Shown here piece after piece: positions 36,804 to 48,052 of a stretch of 64,000 bases of DNA; the stretch's first letter is position 1; each line of letters opens with the position of its first letter. A program made the translations under genes and the position numbers. The stretch lies in assembly GCA_030512295.1 (NCBI GenBank), contig JAULSR010000003.1, forward strand, positions 868,001 to 932,000, read 5' to 3'. The notes beneath the pieces were generated by a model. It searched no databases, was not told where the DNA came from, and saw nothing but the letters and a program-made list of their open reading frames with translations. This DNA comes from Bombardia bombarda. Its lineage: Eukaryota > Ascomycota > Sordariomycetes > Sordariales > Lasiosphaeriaceae.

Positions 36804-37670
36804 TCAAAACTCCTTATTAACCCCCTCCCACCCCTCCTCCGCCTCCATCCTCCCCCTCAACAAATCCCCCGGCCACGACGCCCCCGGCGCCTTCCTCCCA
36901 TCCACCACCGCCTGCCTCACCACCGCATCCCCCAGATCCTTCTCAATCTCCAACCTGGGCAGCTTCCACTTCAAAGCATTCATCAACTCAACACCCCCCG
37001 GCACGCCCTCCGCCGGCGGAAGCGGATAACTCCCAAAATCCGCCCTCACCGCCAGCCGCACCGCTCTCGCCGTCCCACCCAGACGCTCCGCGACACCAGG
37101 GCTCGTGTGCAGCGCCAGCGCCAACCAGACATCACGCACCTCCGCATCGCTGGCGCCGTGCGCGCGGAGGATGCGCGCCGCGACATCAGCGCCGACGACC
37201 TCGAAGCGCTCGGGGGAGGCGTCGCCGAGGGGCGGGGCCACGCCGACGTCGTGGAGGATGCAGGCTACGAAGAGGATGTGCGGCGGGACGACGTTGTGCG
37301 GCGGCCGCGGCGGCGGGGGTATGATGTCGTCGTCGGCGGTGTTGGCGATGAAGGGCCAGTTCTGCCGTTCCTGTGTTGCTTGTTCGTGGATGAAGGCCTG
37401 CGCGTAGAGGTAGACGCGGAAGCTGTGGTAGAGGATGGAGGCGGGGAGGGAGGATCTGGCGATGGAGAGGGCCTCGGCACAGGCGGGATGTGCGGGCATC
37501 AGGGCGCGCACGGCGGCCGGGATGGTGCCGGCGCTGCCGGGGGGTTGGTGTGGTTGGTGATATAGGTGGAGGTGGAGGTGGAGGTGGAGGTGGTGATGAC
37601 GCTGCCGCTGCTCCGGGTGCTGGTGTCGGATGAGGGATCGGATTTGCACATTGTGCAGGGTTGCGTACAT
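36804..37670 (-). CDS. HD-domain hydrolase (cyanamide hydratase-like)
   Basis: First ATG in the open frame is at 37670 (MYATLHNVQIRSLIRHQHP); codons above it begin only at TTG. 288 residues. A His-rich low-complexity segment (HLHLHLHLHLYH, from a GGTGGA repeat) precedes the domain. HD motifs follow: ILYHSFRVYLYAQAF (first metal His), FVACILHDVGVAPP (HD pair) and LALALHTSPGVA (downstream His). These match the fungal HD family that includes urea hydro-lyase (cyanamide hydratase), which hydrates cyanamide to urea. The C-terminal half (GGVELMNALKWKLPRLEIEK) is typical of the same family. The substrate is an inference from similarity only. Divergent from the GNAT-like gene. Confidence 0.8.
   Translation of the reverse strand: MYATLHNVQIRSLIRHQHPEQRQRHHHLHLHLHLHLYHQPHQPPGSAGTIPAAVRALMPAHPACAEALSIARSSLPASILYHSFRVYLYAQAFIHEQATQERQNWPFIANTADDDIIPPPPRPPHNVVPPHILFVACILHDVGVAPPLGDASPERFEVVGADVAARILRAHGASDAEVRDVWLALALHTSPGVAERLGGTARAVRLAVRADFGSYPLPPAEGVPGGVELMNALKWKLPRLEIEKDLGDAVVRQAVVDGRKAPGASWPGDLLRGRMEAEEGWEGVNKEF
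37563..37598. repeat. 6-bp repeat (GGTGGA)n
   Basis: About five copies of GGTGGA. On the minus strand they encode alternating His-Leu in the HD-domain protein. Confidence 0.85.
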
Positions 37671-38317
37671 GCATCCAGGTATTGGAGCTAAGGTAGGTGA
37701 GATGTATGTACGACTTGTTGCAGAGTTTCCTGTTTGAGGTAACAGCGGGTTCGGTGTGTGATGGATTGAAGGTGGTTGATGGTGGCTGACCAACGAGCTG
37801 TTGTCTGTGGCGACAAGCCCGTTAGTTCTAGTTGCTAAGCGCTAATAGGTACTAATTGGTGGAGCTGTCCAGGTAGTGCAGCGGGGTCCGCGGCGAACTG
37901 GCATAATGTCGACAAGACATGGATGCATGCCCAGACACGGCTGGCTGGCATTGTACATGGATGGACCTTCACTTCACGAGGCGCACCAAAGACTCGGATA
38001 ACCCTCTCGATACAGAAGAGACAGGCTCATGTTCACGATTCACTTTCAGCTCAAGCCAGATTTGTTCAATTATCAGGGAATCCTGAAGATGACGGAGTCG
38101 ACCAACATACCGCCCCAGGACCCCTCACATCGATGTTACTCTACATCATGCGAGTGAGATATCAATGCGAAGGTGAGCATGTACACCCCTGCTCACCGAA
38201 ATCGTGTTGTATAAGTATACCCTCACCGCCCGTTCTGAACACAACATAGAAGTACTCCAACTGACACACAACCATCAAGTCTGAAAGAAACCCAAACTCA
38301 ACACCACCACCAGCAAA
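37671..38317. promoter_or_regulatory. Shared divergent promoter region (HD hydrolase / GNAT-like)
   Basis: 647 bp between divergent genes. The role is inferred from orientation; no specific factor site is claimed. Confidence 0.4.
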
Positions 38318-39129
38318 ATGACGCCCCCAAACCCCTTCGCCTCCGAACCGCGCTTCGAGATCCGCAAGCTCGAACCCCAGCACATCCCCTGGGCCAACGC
38401 CATCATCACGCACACCAACCGCTACCAGTCCCCCGCCTGGGCCGTCCTCTACCACGACCGCAACGCCCAGACCCTCTACAACTTCTACCACAGCACCGAG
38501 GTCATCGTCGGCCACTGCATCAACTCGGGCTACTCCTACGGCCTCTTCGACACCCAGTACGCCTTCAAGAACCCCGCTGCCTCTGCCCCCACCAACGGCG
38601 CCCTCCTCTGGGATTTCTCCAGCCCCGACGCCACCCGCGAGGAGCTCGAGGACCAGATGGACTTCCCGCTCGTCGCCATCGCGCTCGCGCACGACCTCTT
38701 CCACACCTTCGACAAGGACGCGATGACGCCCCTGTTCCAGGAGCTGCCGCTGCTGGGCAGGATGTTCACCATCCTCGACGGGCTCGACACGCGCGACCCC
38801 GCGAGCTGGAAGCCCACCGCGCCGGGCCAGGTGGCGCAGCGCAACGGGACGAATACGGTCAGGGGGTATGAGGGCAAGGGGTTGGCGAAGCGCATGGCGA
38901 TTTGGCATATGCGGCTGATGGCGGAGCTGGGGTTCCGGGGGATTCAGATCGAGACGGCGAATCCGGCGATTGATAAGCTGTGGCTGAACCCGCCCGAGCC
39001 GTTCAGGGCGGAGCTGGTGAGTAGTCTGGATACGAGGGAGTATGAGGAGGATGATGGGAGGGGGGGAGGGCCAAGGTGTTTGCGCCGGCGGAGTTGTTGT
39101 GTACCAAGATTTTCTTGCATCTTGTGTGA
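38318..39129 (+). CDS. GNAT-like (acyl-CoA N-acyltransferase fold) fungal protein, frame break near 3' end
   Basis: Starts MTPPNPFASEPRFEIRKLEP. Central blocks are WAVLYHDRNAQTLYNFYHST and YSYGLFDTQYAF, then TNTVRGYEGKGLAKRMAIWHMRL, where the R-G-x-E-G-K-G-L-A segment fits the acetyl-CoA loop of GNAT proteins. It closes with MAELGFRGIQIETANPAIDKLW. This matches a fungal family annotated only as acyl-CoA N-acyltransferase fold. The frame as given runs on to 39304 with an improbable Cys/Arg/Ser tail. Adding one G to the G7 run at 39060-39066 instead gives AKVFAPAELLCTKIFLHLV and a stop at 39127-39129, a credible C-terminus. Substrate unknown. Confidence 0.75.
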
Positions 39130-39745
39130 TTGCAAGGGGGGTAGTGAAGGCATGAAAGAGTTGCCTGTCTTATCTTGGGGTCTCATACTGCGTAGTCCTT
39201 CAATTGTAGCCAGCATTACCCAGCTGCTCCGGTCTTCCTTGTGTCCCCAACCATTATCCAGGACCCCGGGTGATAGGTGTCATTGCTCTGAAAATCGAAG
39301 TTAAATCCAGCCCTGCTTGCTCCTCCATCAAACAAGATGCGCGGACAACCTACTCCAGGACGGCGACTTATGAATGGTGGATCCGAAGTAAAAGAAAGAG
39401 TTGGCGCCGACCGCGTTGAAGAACTAATGTATATGAAAGAATGCTGATGAAAGGGTGATGGAAGCAAGTTGGTTAGAACAAAGTGGTCAGTGGGTGGTAC
39501 GAGAAATTCGATCCCACTTGAGTGTACTCATGCACAAGGAGCTGCCGTCTATAAGTCCTCTCGGACACGTTTCTCCGCTCGCTTTGCCCTGATCAGGGTC
39601 CCTAGCAGGGGCATCTGGGTCCAGTGTACGTCGCTGACTGATAACGAGAAGCTTTCTATCCAGTTTTGATCCACCCTAGCAAGTAGCACAACAGGGTCTG
39701 CATAATATCTGAAGACATACCGGGGCCGTTTTAAACAAACATCGA
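39130..39745. other. Intergenic between convergent genes
   Basis: About 610 bp holding the two 3' flanks. No other feature was recognised. Confidence 0.5.
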
Positions 39746-40999
39746 CTATTCTAAAGGTTTGACGATTCCCGAGTGTTCTAAAGGTTCGACGATTCCACGA
39801 CTGGCGAGGACTGATCGAAGGCGGCTAATGTCTGAGTGAGTCGTCTTGCAGCAGCCACCCACCACAACCGTGTTCCATAGGCCGCTCCTCCTTATAGATT
39901 CGACCACATCGGTGAGTTGAACTTCCCATGGCACCTGTTGAAGAGTACAAGTCAGTTAATGAGCACCGTGGGACCGGGGCAAAAGACAGGATAAGAATGG
40001 TTCCCAAGGTTTATAGGTATCAAGCCACTCTGCAAACACGCAAATAGAAACACTACACTAGGGCCCCCGAAAACAATATGAACTCACATCTGGTGCCTTA
40101 ACCCCCTCAGGCAACTCCCAAGTCTTGGTCGTCGTGTTGTAGACCTCCCCATTCGTACCATCAGGGTACAGCACCAAGCTCGGCCAGGCACTGATGTCCC
40201 CTAAGAGAACCAAGTTCTTAACCACGTTCTCAAACTTCTTGACTAGAGACGCCAGCTTCCCAACCCTTGTGCAGTTGATGCCAATCCCCCACGGCTGTAC
40301 AGACGACACCTGGCTGCTGAGCATCGCAGTGACCACATCCTCGACCGAACTGCCATCAGGCAGCCTGTCGTCATCCCCAGGAAACACACACGAGATCCAC
40401 GGCTTGACCCTCTTCGACGCCACAGGGCCAAGCCGCCCAACTGCAGCAATAACCCTCCTGACAGCCATGATCTCATCAGCCCGCGGTATCGTCTCAAAGG
40501 CGACATAGCTCGTCCGCTGAAGTAGCCCACTCGCCTTGACAAACAGCATGAAGCGTTCCATATGCCAATCAAAGAGCTTTTTGCTAGTGTCGTGTGCGGC
40601 GTCATACTTGCCGCTGTATTCAGTCGAAGGTACCATGGTGGCGCCGTACGGGCCCAAAGAGAGCGCGACCGCGCCGGCGCCCGACGCCTCGTTGGCGATC
40701 AGCACTGCATCTTCAAGAAACTGGCCGACATTAGCGATGCTGACGCCCCGCGGCCACTCTGGTGTCTTGGTCGCTGCGAATCCGTCGATGGAGACTTGGT
40801 AGGTGGCCGTCGAGATGATGTCAGCGCCGACATCGCCAAAGTCAGACTGGCAACTCAAGAGGGTCTTTTGGTCCGAGAGGAGCAGGTGCGAGGACCAGAG
40901 CGGGGTTTGGTCGCCTGAGAAGGTGACCTTGTATTTATCTTCGAGCGAGGTGCCGAGACCGCCGTCGAGGATGAGGGTGGTGCAATTGAGATTTCTCAT
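39746..40999 (-). CDS. Homocysteine S-methyltransferase family protein
   Basis: Two exons (40999-40088, 39934-39746) joined in phase 0 across a 153-bp intron (GTGAGT...CAACAG), 366 residues. The start at 40999 puts LILDGGLGTSLEDK at the N-terminus, as in the family. An in-frame extension to 41128 is possible but enters promoter-like repeats. Further motifs are DIISTATYQVSIDGF, VALSLGPYGA, YVAFETIPRADE, GIGINCTRV (first zinc Cys) and WNTVVVGGCCKTTHSDI, which supplies the GGCC zinc cysteines. These enzymes move a methyl group from S-methylmethionine or AdoMet to homocysteine, making methionine in the cytosol. The C-terminus carries a duplicated IVEPLE/IVKPLE tail. All catalytic residues are present. 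Confidence 0.92.
39749..39796. repeat. 27-bp-spaced direct duplication in the methyltransferase 3' end
   Basis: Two 21-bp copies (TTCTAAAGGTTYGACGATTCC) at 39749-39769 and 39776-39796. The spacing is nine codons, so the frame is kept. Confidence 0.9.
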
Positions 41000-42039
41000 G
41001 GCGACGACTTTGTGTGATGTGGTGCGGAGGTTTGTAGTTGTGGTTGTGGGGTCGATCAATGAGAGACAGCGTTGCGACGTAAAATAGGTACCTAGGCTAG
41101 GGTAGGTAGGTACAGTCAGAAAGGACACTCGCTAGCTTTTGTACCTCTAAATTTGTCGCACAATGTATCTCCGAGCGCCGTGACTGCAAGTTACAGTTAA
41201 AGTTGCGCCTCTTTCCATTCAACGCCACGTTTCATTCTTACGCATTCACATGCACGAACCTAGACTTTTACCAACGTGGGCATCGCGTAAAATGTAATTT
41301 TACGCGGTACGACGGCTTACAATTGACGATGTCGCTTTTCTCAGGAGTCATCGGGGTTAGGGTCTACTCGCAATACAGCATTTGACCAACACTCTCTGAA
41401 TTAAATTATCGAAACCTTGCTGGGAAGTGAGCCCAACGAGACGTGTGACCAACATTAAGAATTATGGCTCAGGTAGAGATTTGCATTTCTGGACTAGGAT
41501 GTAACACGATTCACCAGTCTAAACAGAAGTCAGTTGCTGTACCTCACATCCTCCCAAAGTGCCTACCCTACTAATGCAACTCGGCCAAGGTAGGAACCAC
41601 CTTGCTTAACCCTACAATCTTATCGTGTGATTTCCGACTTGTTCACTGTGCTACCGATGAGCCACTGCAAGCGCTGTGTGCACACAAGGTGTCTGTTGAA
41701 GCTGTCACAAACAGCAAGTACGACCAAAGGATTGAGAAGGACCCAGAAATCACATACAATATGAACTGCTCCTCCTACGACCTACATACCCCAGAGAGCA
41801 CCACACTTGCATGACGAACTCCAGTGGTCCGGCCCAGATCCAGGTTTTTGGAACACGTTGATTCCCATCCTCAATTTTCAGCTTCCGACATTCAGTGCTT
41901 CTGACAGTAGGTATTCTTGCTTGCTCGTCGGCTCATCTTCCCATCTATCCGTTTATCTCTGTCTGTTTGACTGTCTGCTACTCACATTCCCACTACTTGT
42001 TGCGTCCATCGCCGTCGTAACTGGGTAACTTTTACCAAC
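41000..42039. promoter_or_regulatory. Shared divergent promoter region (methyltransferase / histidine phosphatase)
   Basis: About 1.04 kb between divergent genes. Contains a cluster of TAGGTA/TACCTA-type repeats at 41086-41113 and pyrimidine-rich sequence before the phosphatase start. No specific factor site is claimed. Confidence 0.4.
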
Positions 42040-43099
42040 ATGTCGTCGACATCTCAACCCAAGGCAAAAGTTGCCACAAAGGCTACAACAGCAGCAGCAA
42101 AAACTAAAACACCAGCCACACCACCAGCATCCCCAACAACAGCAGTAACAACATCAGCAGCATCAGTACCTGCAACAGCTACAACGCCAGCAGCAGCAAC
42201 AACCTCTCCTCCCACTCCCACTCCCACCCCGACCCCCTCCCCCATAGTCCACATCCTCCGCCACGGCGAAGCCTATCACAACCTCAACATCCAGGTCCGC
42301 GACATGAGACTGCCCGACCCGCCGCTCACCACCTTCGGAATCTCCCAAGCAGCCAACATCAACCTCCCCGCCGCCCCCGACCTCATCGTCATCTCGCCGA
42401 TGCGACGCACCATCCAGACAGCCATTCACGCCTTCAACCTGCACGCCGACAAGATGCCCTTCACGCCCGCCGTGCAGATCTGGCCGGACCTGCTGGGCGC
42501 CGGACGCCGCATGTTCCACCTCTGGGCCACGATAGACGCCGGCGGTGGCATGGAAAATGATACCACAGCCTGTGCCACCATCACGACCAGCGACATGGGC
42601 TCGACAATGACAACCCCAGCCGACGCCGCGGCCATCGCCGCCACGCCGCGGGCCGTGGTCCGCGCCGAGCTGGAGGCAGGATACCCCCAGTTCGACTTCT
42701 CGCTGTGCGACGACGAGTGGGAGTATCCGCGGTACACGCCCGTCGAGACGGAGGCCAGGGCGGCCAGGGTCAGGAAGCGGCTGGCGACGATGGCGGAGGA
42801 GTGTGGGTACCAGAACATCTATGTCGTGACGCACGGAGGGTTTGCGAAGGACCTTGCGCAGAGTGACACGAAGCCTCGTAATGGTGGTACGTACAGTGTT
42901 TCTGTCTCATCCCTTGACTGCCTGCTCGCTCATCGCAACGTTTGGCTGATTCTGACTGTGTTTCGTTCTTCTTATAGAGTGCCGTCGATATGAACTCGTT
43001 GGAACCTACGACGGAGACGGAGAGGAGGGATACATCTTGGTCCCTGCTGATACGGATAGCTCTGATGCTGCGTCAGACAAGGATGTTTCTAGCGTGTAG
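42040..43099 (+). CDS. Histidine phosphatase (phosphoglycerate mutase-like) protein
   Basis: Two exons (42040-42886, 42978-43099) with a 91-bp GTACGT...TATAG intron in phase 1; 322 residues. An Ala/Thr/Pro-rich low-complexity leader of about 68 residues precedes the domain. VHILRHGEAYHNLNI is the RHG motif with the phospho-accepting His. ISPMRRTIQTA supplies the second Arg, FSLCDDEWEY the acidic region, and YVVTHGGFAKDL the second catalytic His. The joined C-terminus reads RNGECRRYELVGTYDGDGEEG. Members remove phosphate from small molecules or proteins; this fungal subgroup is mostly uncharacterised. The leader could be a transit or disordered region. Confidence 0.9.
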
Positions 43100-43222
43100 A
43101 GACCGGCAGCTGGTTTGTGGATATTCAAAACATTATCTTGACTCGCGTCAAACAGGGGTCGGCGAATTGCCCCCACGATCGCGTTTTGCGCAACATACCC
43201 TCTCATAAACTGTGAAACGATA

Positions 43223-46221
43223 CTAATATATAATGACCGTGTTTCGCAAACTCCAGTTCTGCTCCAGACATTTCAGACAGACCCGCCCTTCCGGTGGCAG
43301 CACCAGAATCTGAGCAATGCGATGTCGCCTAGTTCCTGCTACTACCTCTTCTATCAGCTCCACCAACACCGCCGAAACTGCTAATCTTGCTACAGGGTTT
43401 CCACTCGCTCTGACGACTGACAGACTTCTGGGGAGATCGAGTAATCCCTCCCAGTTCTCGATGGATATCACGTCACGTGAGATCTGTGAAGCCGAGCCAT
43501 CGTCGCCATGGCTACAAGGCGTCACGGACAAATGATCAATTGGAACAAACTTCAAGAAAGGATATTCCAGAGCGCCAAGAATATCCACGTCGGCCACCCA
43601 CTTCCCTCCGTCGTGTACGGATATATAGGACTCGAGAAGTTCGACCTGAACGTCCTGTAAGCCCCGACTAAAGTCGAGGGGCCGGCAATACTCGGTGAAG
43701 GTCAGATGGAGTGAGGTACTGGCGAAGTGATCTTCCTCTAGGTTATTAAAAGGAGCGTTATCGATGACCCGCCACCCGCCGGGGTCAAGGGGCTTGATCA
43801 TGGAAGATGGTGGTGGTGTGAGCATGGTGACGCCGCTTCGACCGACGTTGCCGAGAATCCGCTTAAATCTGGTCCTTCTTTTGACTCTCCAGGGATCGCA
43901 GAGAAGCTAAGCACATATTATTAGCTTGGTAAAATCGCAAAATTAGAGTAGTGGAAACTTTTACCTGTTCTGGGACGTAAATAGAGTCTCCCGCGGATAG
44001 AGCGAATACACGATCTAAACGGAGGGGAGATACATCTTGTTTCGTCTCAAGATAAGCGATGCACGCAAAGACTATCGCGTGGTTCTTGTCCATACTAGTA
44101 AAATAATCCTTATCACGGACTATGCAATTCCCCCAAGTTGTGCTCTCTATTGGATCGTTCAAAACGCGCACGTCGAAAGTTGCGTTGGGTAGGTCGCTAA
44201 AAATCCAAGCACTGGTGGTATAGCCTGCACATTCTCCATTTTCGAATATATGCTCGTGTGCGTTTGGTCACCCCACACAAAATTAAAGGTGGATGGTATT
44301 GTCTCAATGTCCTCACTCGGGCCTTTTTCCTGATGAAGGAAAATTTCCTCGCCATATATGACTTCAGGAACGTTCTCTGACATCATCCCCCCCTCCGTAT
44401 CGTCTGATCCGGGGGTGTCTTCCGATAGAGATGAGTTAGACTTCAAAGTCCCATGATTTGGAAACGCCTTGAAAACTCTGAAGCCTGTTTTGAGGTTTTG
44501 TACAATGAAAACATCCGCGGGGTCTATATCTCGTCTGCCACGATATAGCCGAGCAGCTATCTTGCGCAAATATGGAACATTATTCCCTGTGGAGATATGT
44601 TTCCGCCCATGATCCAGCAAGCCGAATCCTGGTTTGTAAGATTCAGTGAGACCTGCACTTCTTTTGACTGCCACCTCGGCCTCAATCATGATTTTTCGAC
44701 GCTGTCCAAGTTTCAGAAGCCTCCAAGCCTCTTCCCTTTCCCGACCAGTGGACAGCTGGACTTGCCGAGCCGCTTGTAAAAGAAAGTAAAACCAATGAGA
44801 TGGACTTAGAACCTCGTCTATGGCCCTATGGATATCTGGAGAGCCCCCAGATTGTCTTCGGCCCCTTTTCAGAAACTCCGAGATAGCGACGAAAAGTTCC
44901 AGACTCTGTTCAATCTGTGACGAAATCACTCCCCATTGCTCGAACAAGGCACCGAGCGTTGCTATGGTGAACTGATTAAAGGTTATGCGAGAAGAGTAGC
45001 TGGTGAGTTTCCGTGTCTGCAGAACAGGCTGGCCGTAGTACCTTAAATGCCCCAGGGATAAGGACCAATAGATGCCCCGGTTTGCTGAAGATCTGTCGGG
45101 CCGGCCCTCTATTCCAATCGTAAGCGTACCTCCGGGGCCCACGACTTTGTCGCCCATCTTCAGGCCCTCGAGGGCTTGTGATCCAGGGACGACCATGTTG
45201 GGATAGATGTGCCATGAAGAAAGACCTAGAATAGCAGCCCCGTTTTCGACTGCCTGAGGAGTTCCCGTGATGAGATTTTCCATAGTCGTCACCGAATCCT
45301 TCCAGGCTGCCAGCACACTGGAGAAGACTCGTATATCCTTGCTCACGTAGAGATCGAGGTTGTCGAGTATGAGCATAAGCTGTTTCTGTTGCTTGAGCTT
45401 GATAACGTCGGCGGTGCGAATCCATGCACGAGCGCTTGCGTCCAGCTCGGCCAGTTGAGCGCGCGTAATGCTGGCCTGGGCTGCGGCTGTCAGCGCTGAA
45501 AAGCGCACCTCCTCGTTGTTCTCGTAGCGGGATCCTATTTCAAGTCTGCGATCCTTCACGAGCTCGACCCAGACTGAGATAGCCTCGGGGGCAGCGAACA
45601 TGCGCGCGAGCATGCATGCGAGAAGCTGCACTTGTATAGCTGACGGCGACGAGGTTGCCGCAGCCCATATGGATGTACCATCGAAGCCTGCGTACTTGGA
45701 GAATGCCGACCCATCGCCAGTTGTGTATGGTGGATTTTCTTTTACCGCCTTGCTTATCTCCGACACCCGGGTACCGTAGGCTCGTATGAGGTTCGGGGTC
45801 GGCGGGCACACGCCGTCAAACAGGGCTCCGAGACGGCGAGCCGTGATGTGTGGTTGTCCACATTCTGCCTCGTCCTTGCGCTGCTGCGACAAACTCTCCC
45901 CGAGAGCGTGGTACTCCCTTGGCGCAACGTTCTTGACGAGAGTGAAGTCGAAGTTGATGTTTGCCGCCGCAACCGTGACTTCGTTTGTCACCATGCCAAG
46001 TGCTGCCTGGAGCTTGCCTAGAGAAAAAGCCATTTGAAAAAGAGGCCCTTCGAGAATACGCGCTTTTGCCGTCGGTGAATCGAGTGAGTAAATCAGGTTG
46101 ACAACAATGATGTAGGTAGGTCGAGGAAACCCAGGATGCGGAAACAATTTACGCATATGAGACAAATGGTATCGGGACAGGCGTCTTTCTAGATATGGAG
46201 CTCGAAGGTGCGGGTTTGAAT
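43223..46221 (-). CDS. Large conserved fungal protein of unknown function
   Basis: The open frame reads from a likely acceptor (CGACAG|ATTCAAACC, exon end at 46221) through HLRAPYLERRLSRYHLSHM, LFPHPGFPRPTYIIVVNLIY, VAPREYHALGESLSQQRKDE and VCPPTPNLIRAYGTRVSEI, then ARAWIRTADVIKLKQQKQLM. A second block is SKMENVQ then, one base out of frame near 44226, TTSAWIFSDLPNATFDVRVL. A 48-bp intron (43917-43964) joins VPEQ to LLCDPWRVKRR and GNVGRSGVTMLTPPPSSMI. The end is VCLKCLEQNWSLRNTVIIY. About 980 residues are visible; the first exon and start codon are not resolved. The block order matches a conserved but uncharacterised filamentous-fungal family as I remember it. No catalytic motif was identified. 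Confidence 0.75.
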
Positions 46222-46989
46222 CTGTCGGTTGAGGTCAGTCTGATATTTCACGACCCCGCTCGAAAGTCGAAACGATTCAGCGGCCTGGTGCATCTGCACG
46301 TCGCATGCCCACCGTTTCTGCTAAGGCCCCTTTCGGGCGCAAGGCTCTCTCCAGTATGCCTTGCCATATTGATTAGGCACCAATTGCGCCTGGCAGGACT
46401 TGGAATTGCGCCTGACAGAACTTGGAGTTACCGCCGTGGCCGGGAAAGAACTTCCAGGATGTTGGTAACTCCCGTCGTAAAGCCGCCAGAGGTTTTTGTC
46501 GGCTTCACCCGTGTGATAAATAGAGGCCAGTCAAACTGGTGCCACAAAACGAGAGCACCACGAAGTGAGTTCAATGTCAATGGCACAGTTGTAGGTGGAG
46601 AGCCTAGACTAGAACTAGACAGTAGGTCAACTCTTTCGTTAGTCACATAACGACGTGGGTAGGTACTTTCACCTTGGCCCTATCTTGGTATCGCCATAGC
46701 CTCTTTAGTTGCATTGCACCGCAGGTGACGGGAGCGATCCGTGCTTGTTCCCACATGATTGGCCGAGCCAGCGCCCAACGTCACTCGACAGTAGCGACTT
46801 CGATTTCGACAGTAGCGACTTCGATTTCGACATTTAAACTTCAACTTTACTCGAACTGAAACCCAGCACGGCATTTTCGCTTGAATCACTGGCATTAATA
46901 TTACCTCATCAATATCACGACTACCGTTCTCGATCAATCTCACCCGTCATGAAGAATGAACACTAATTACCTCAATCTTTTGCCTCCAG
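46222..46989. other. Intergenic between two divergent genes
   Basis: Should contain the missing first exon of the large minus-strand gene and the 5' exon of the deaminase-like gene; neither was resolved. Includes a 21-bp tandem repeat at 46790-46834. Confidence 0.4.
46790..46834. repeat. 21-bp tandem repeat, about two copies
   Basis: Two tandem copies of CGACAGTAGCGACTTCGATTT plus a partial third. Confidence 0.85.
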
Positions 46990-48052
46990 CAGGCCTCGCA
47001 GTCACCTCTGCGCTTCCGCCACGGCTGCATCGCCGTCAAAGGCAGTAAGGTCATTGGTCAGGGTTACAACGACCACCGCTCAGGCTACCACAGCGGCCGC
47101 CACAACGCCAACATGTGTCTATGTGAGCATGCATTCGGAGATGATGGCCATCAACTCTGCCCTTGCCGCCTCAAACAGGCCAGCAGCCAGCATCTCGTCG
47201 CAGATTAACACCATATTTCAACGGGGCGATGCGGTCAGATCGTACGTCGAGCGCGTCTGTCTCGAGGCTGCGGTGGGCGAACAGGGCGTCCAACGGCGTT
47301 CCGGCGCGGCTCAGGGACACAAGTGGCAGTTTGGAGGATGCGGATGGTCAACTAGGCCGTCACCAGCAGAAGCGAGGGAGCAACAAGAATCACAATCATG
47401 GGAACATGAGGCGCAACGATAAATTGTCCGAGACAAGATCTGCGGCCAATGACGTTAGCCTAGCTCGATCGTGAGATAGGGTCAAGAGTAAGCAGAGCAA
47501 GTCCGCCAAGAAAACAAAAGGATCGAGATCCTCCCTCCCCTACTCCTCCTTGGCCATCCATCTTAACAGTCCGGCCTGACAAGCCCGCAGCACCTTGAAA
47601 CTCGCAATCATATCCTCCACAACAGCCGCACGCACCAAACACCCCCGCCTGGTCGGAGCAGACATTTACGTCGCCCGTCTCGCCAGCACCGAAGACCTCC
47701 CCACCAAAACCAGCCGCATGAACCCATCAACCTCCGCACCGCCAGTAGTCCCCAGACGTGTCCCTCCAAGCCCAAACCCAGCCCCAGGTCTACCAACTCG
47801 CGACCCTGCTACCGCTGTGTCTCGTACATGGTCAGTGTCGGCATCAAGCGCGTCTTTTGGACGAATGGCGAGGGCAGGTGGGAGTGCGCCAAGGTTAGGG
47901 ATTTGGTTGATCTTATTGAAGGGTTGGGGACGTCGCACTCAAAGTCAAGGTCGAGCCGCGAGGGCGCTGAGCCGGTTATGGATGTTGCCAGTCCAGGGGT
48001 GTTTGTGATCAAACATGAGGTTTTGATGTTGGGGAAGATGACTGGGCTGTGA
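46990..48052 (+). pseudogene. Fungal cytidine/deoxycytidylate deaminase-like gene with several frame breaks
   Basis: Starts after a likely acceptor (CTCCAG, 46989): LRFRHGCIAVKGSKVIGQGY and NDHRSGYHSGRHNAN. A frame change leads into SMHSEMMAINSALAASN, with the HxE zinc/proton-shuttle motif, and YVERVCLEAA. After a stop, a third block reads HPRLVGADIYVARLASTEDL. Another frame holds SRPCYRCVSYMVSVGIKRVF, which contains the PCxxC zinc pair, and WTNGEGRWECAKVRDLVDLI to TGA at 48050. Order and motifs match a fungal zinc-deaminase family with long variable inserts. At least three frame joins are needed, not all at homopolymers, so a pseudogene is likely; intact with errors is possible. The substrate (nucleoside, nucleotide or other) is unknown. 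Confidence 0.6.
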
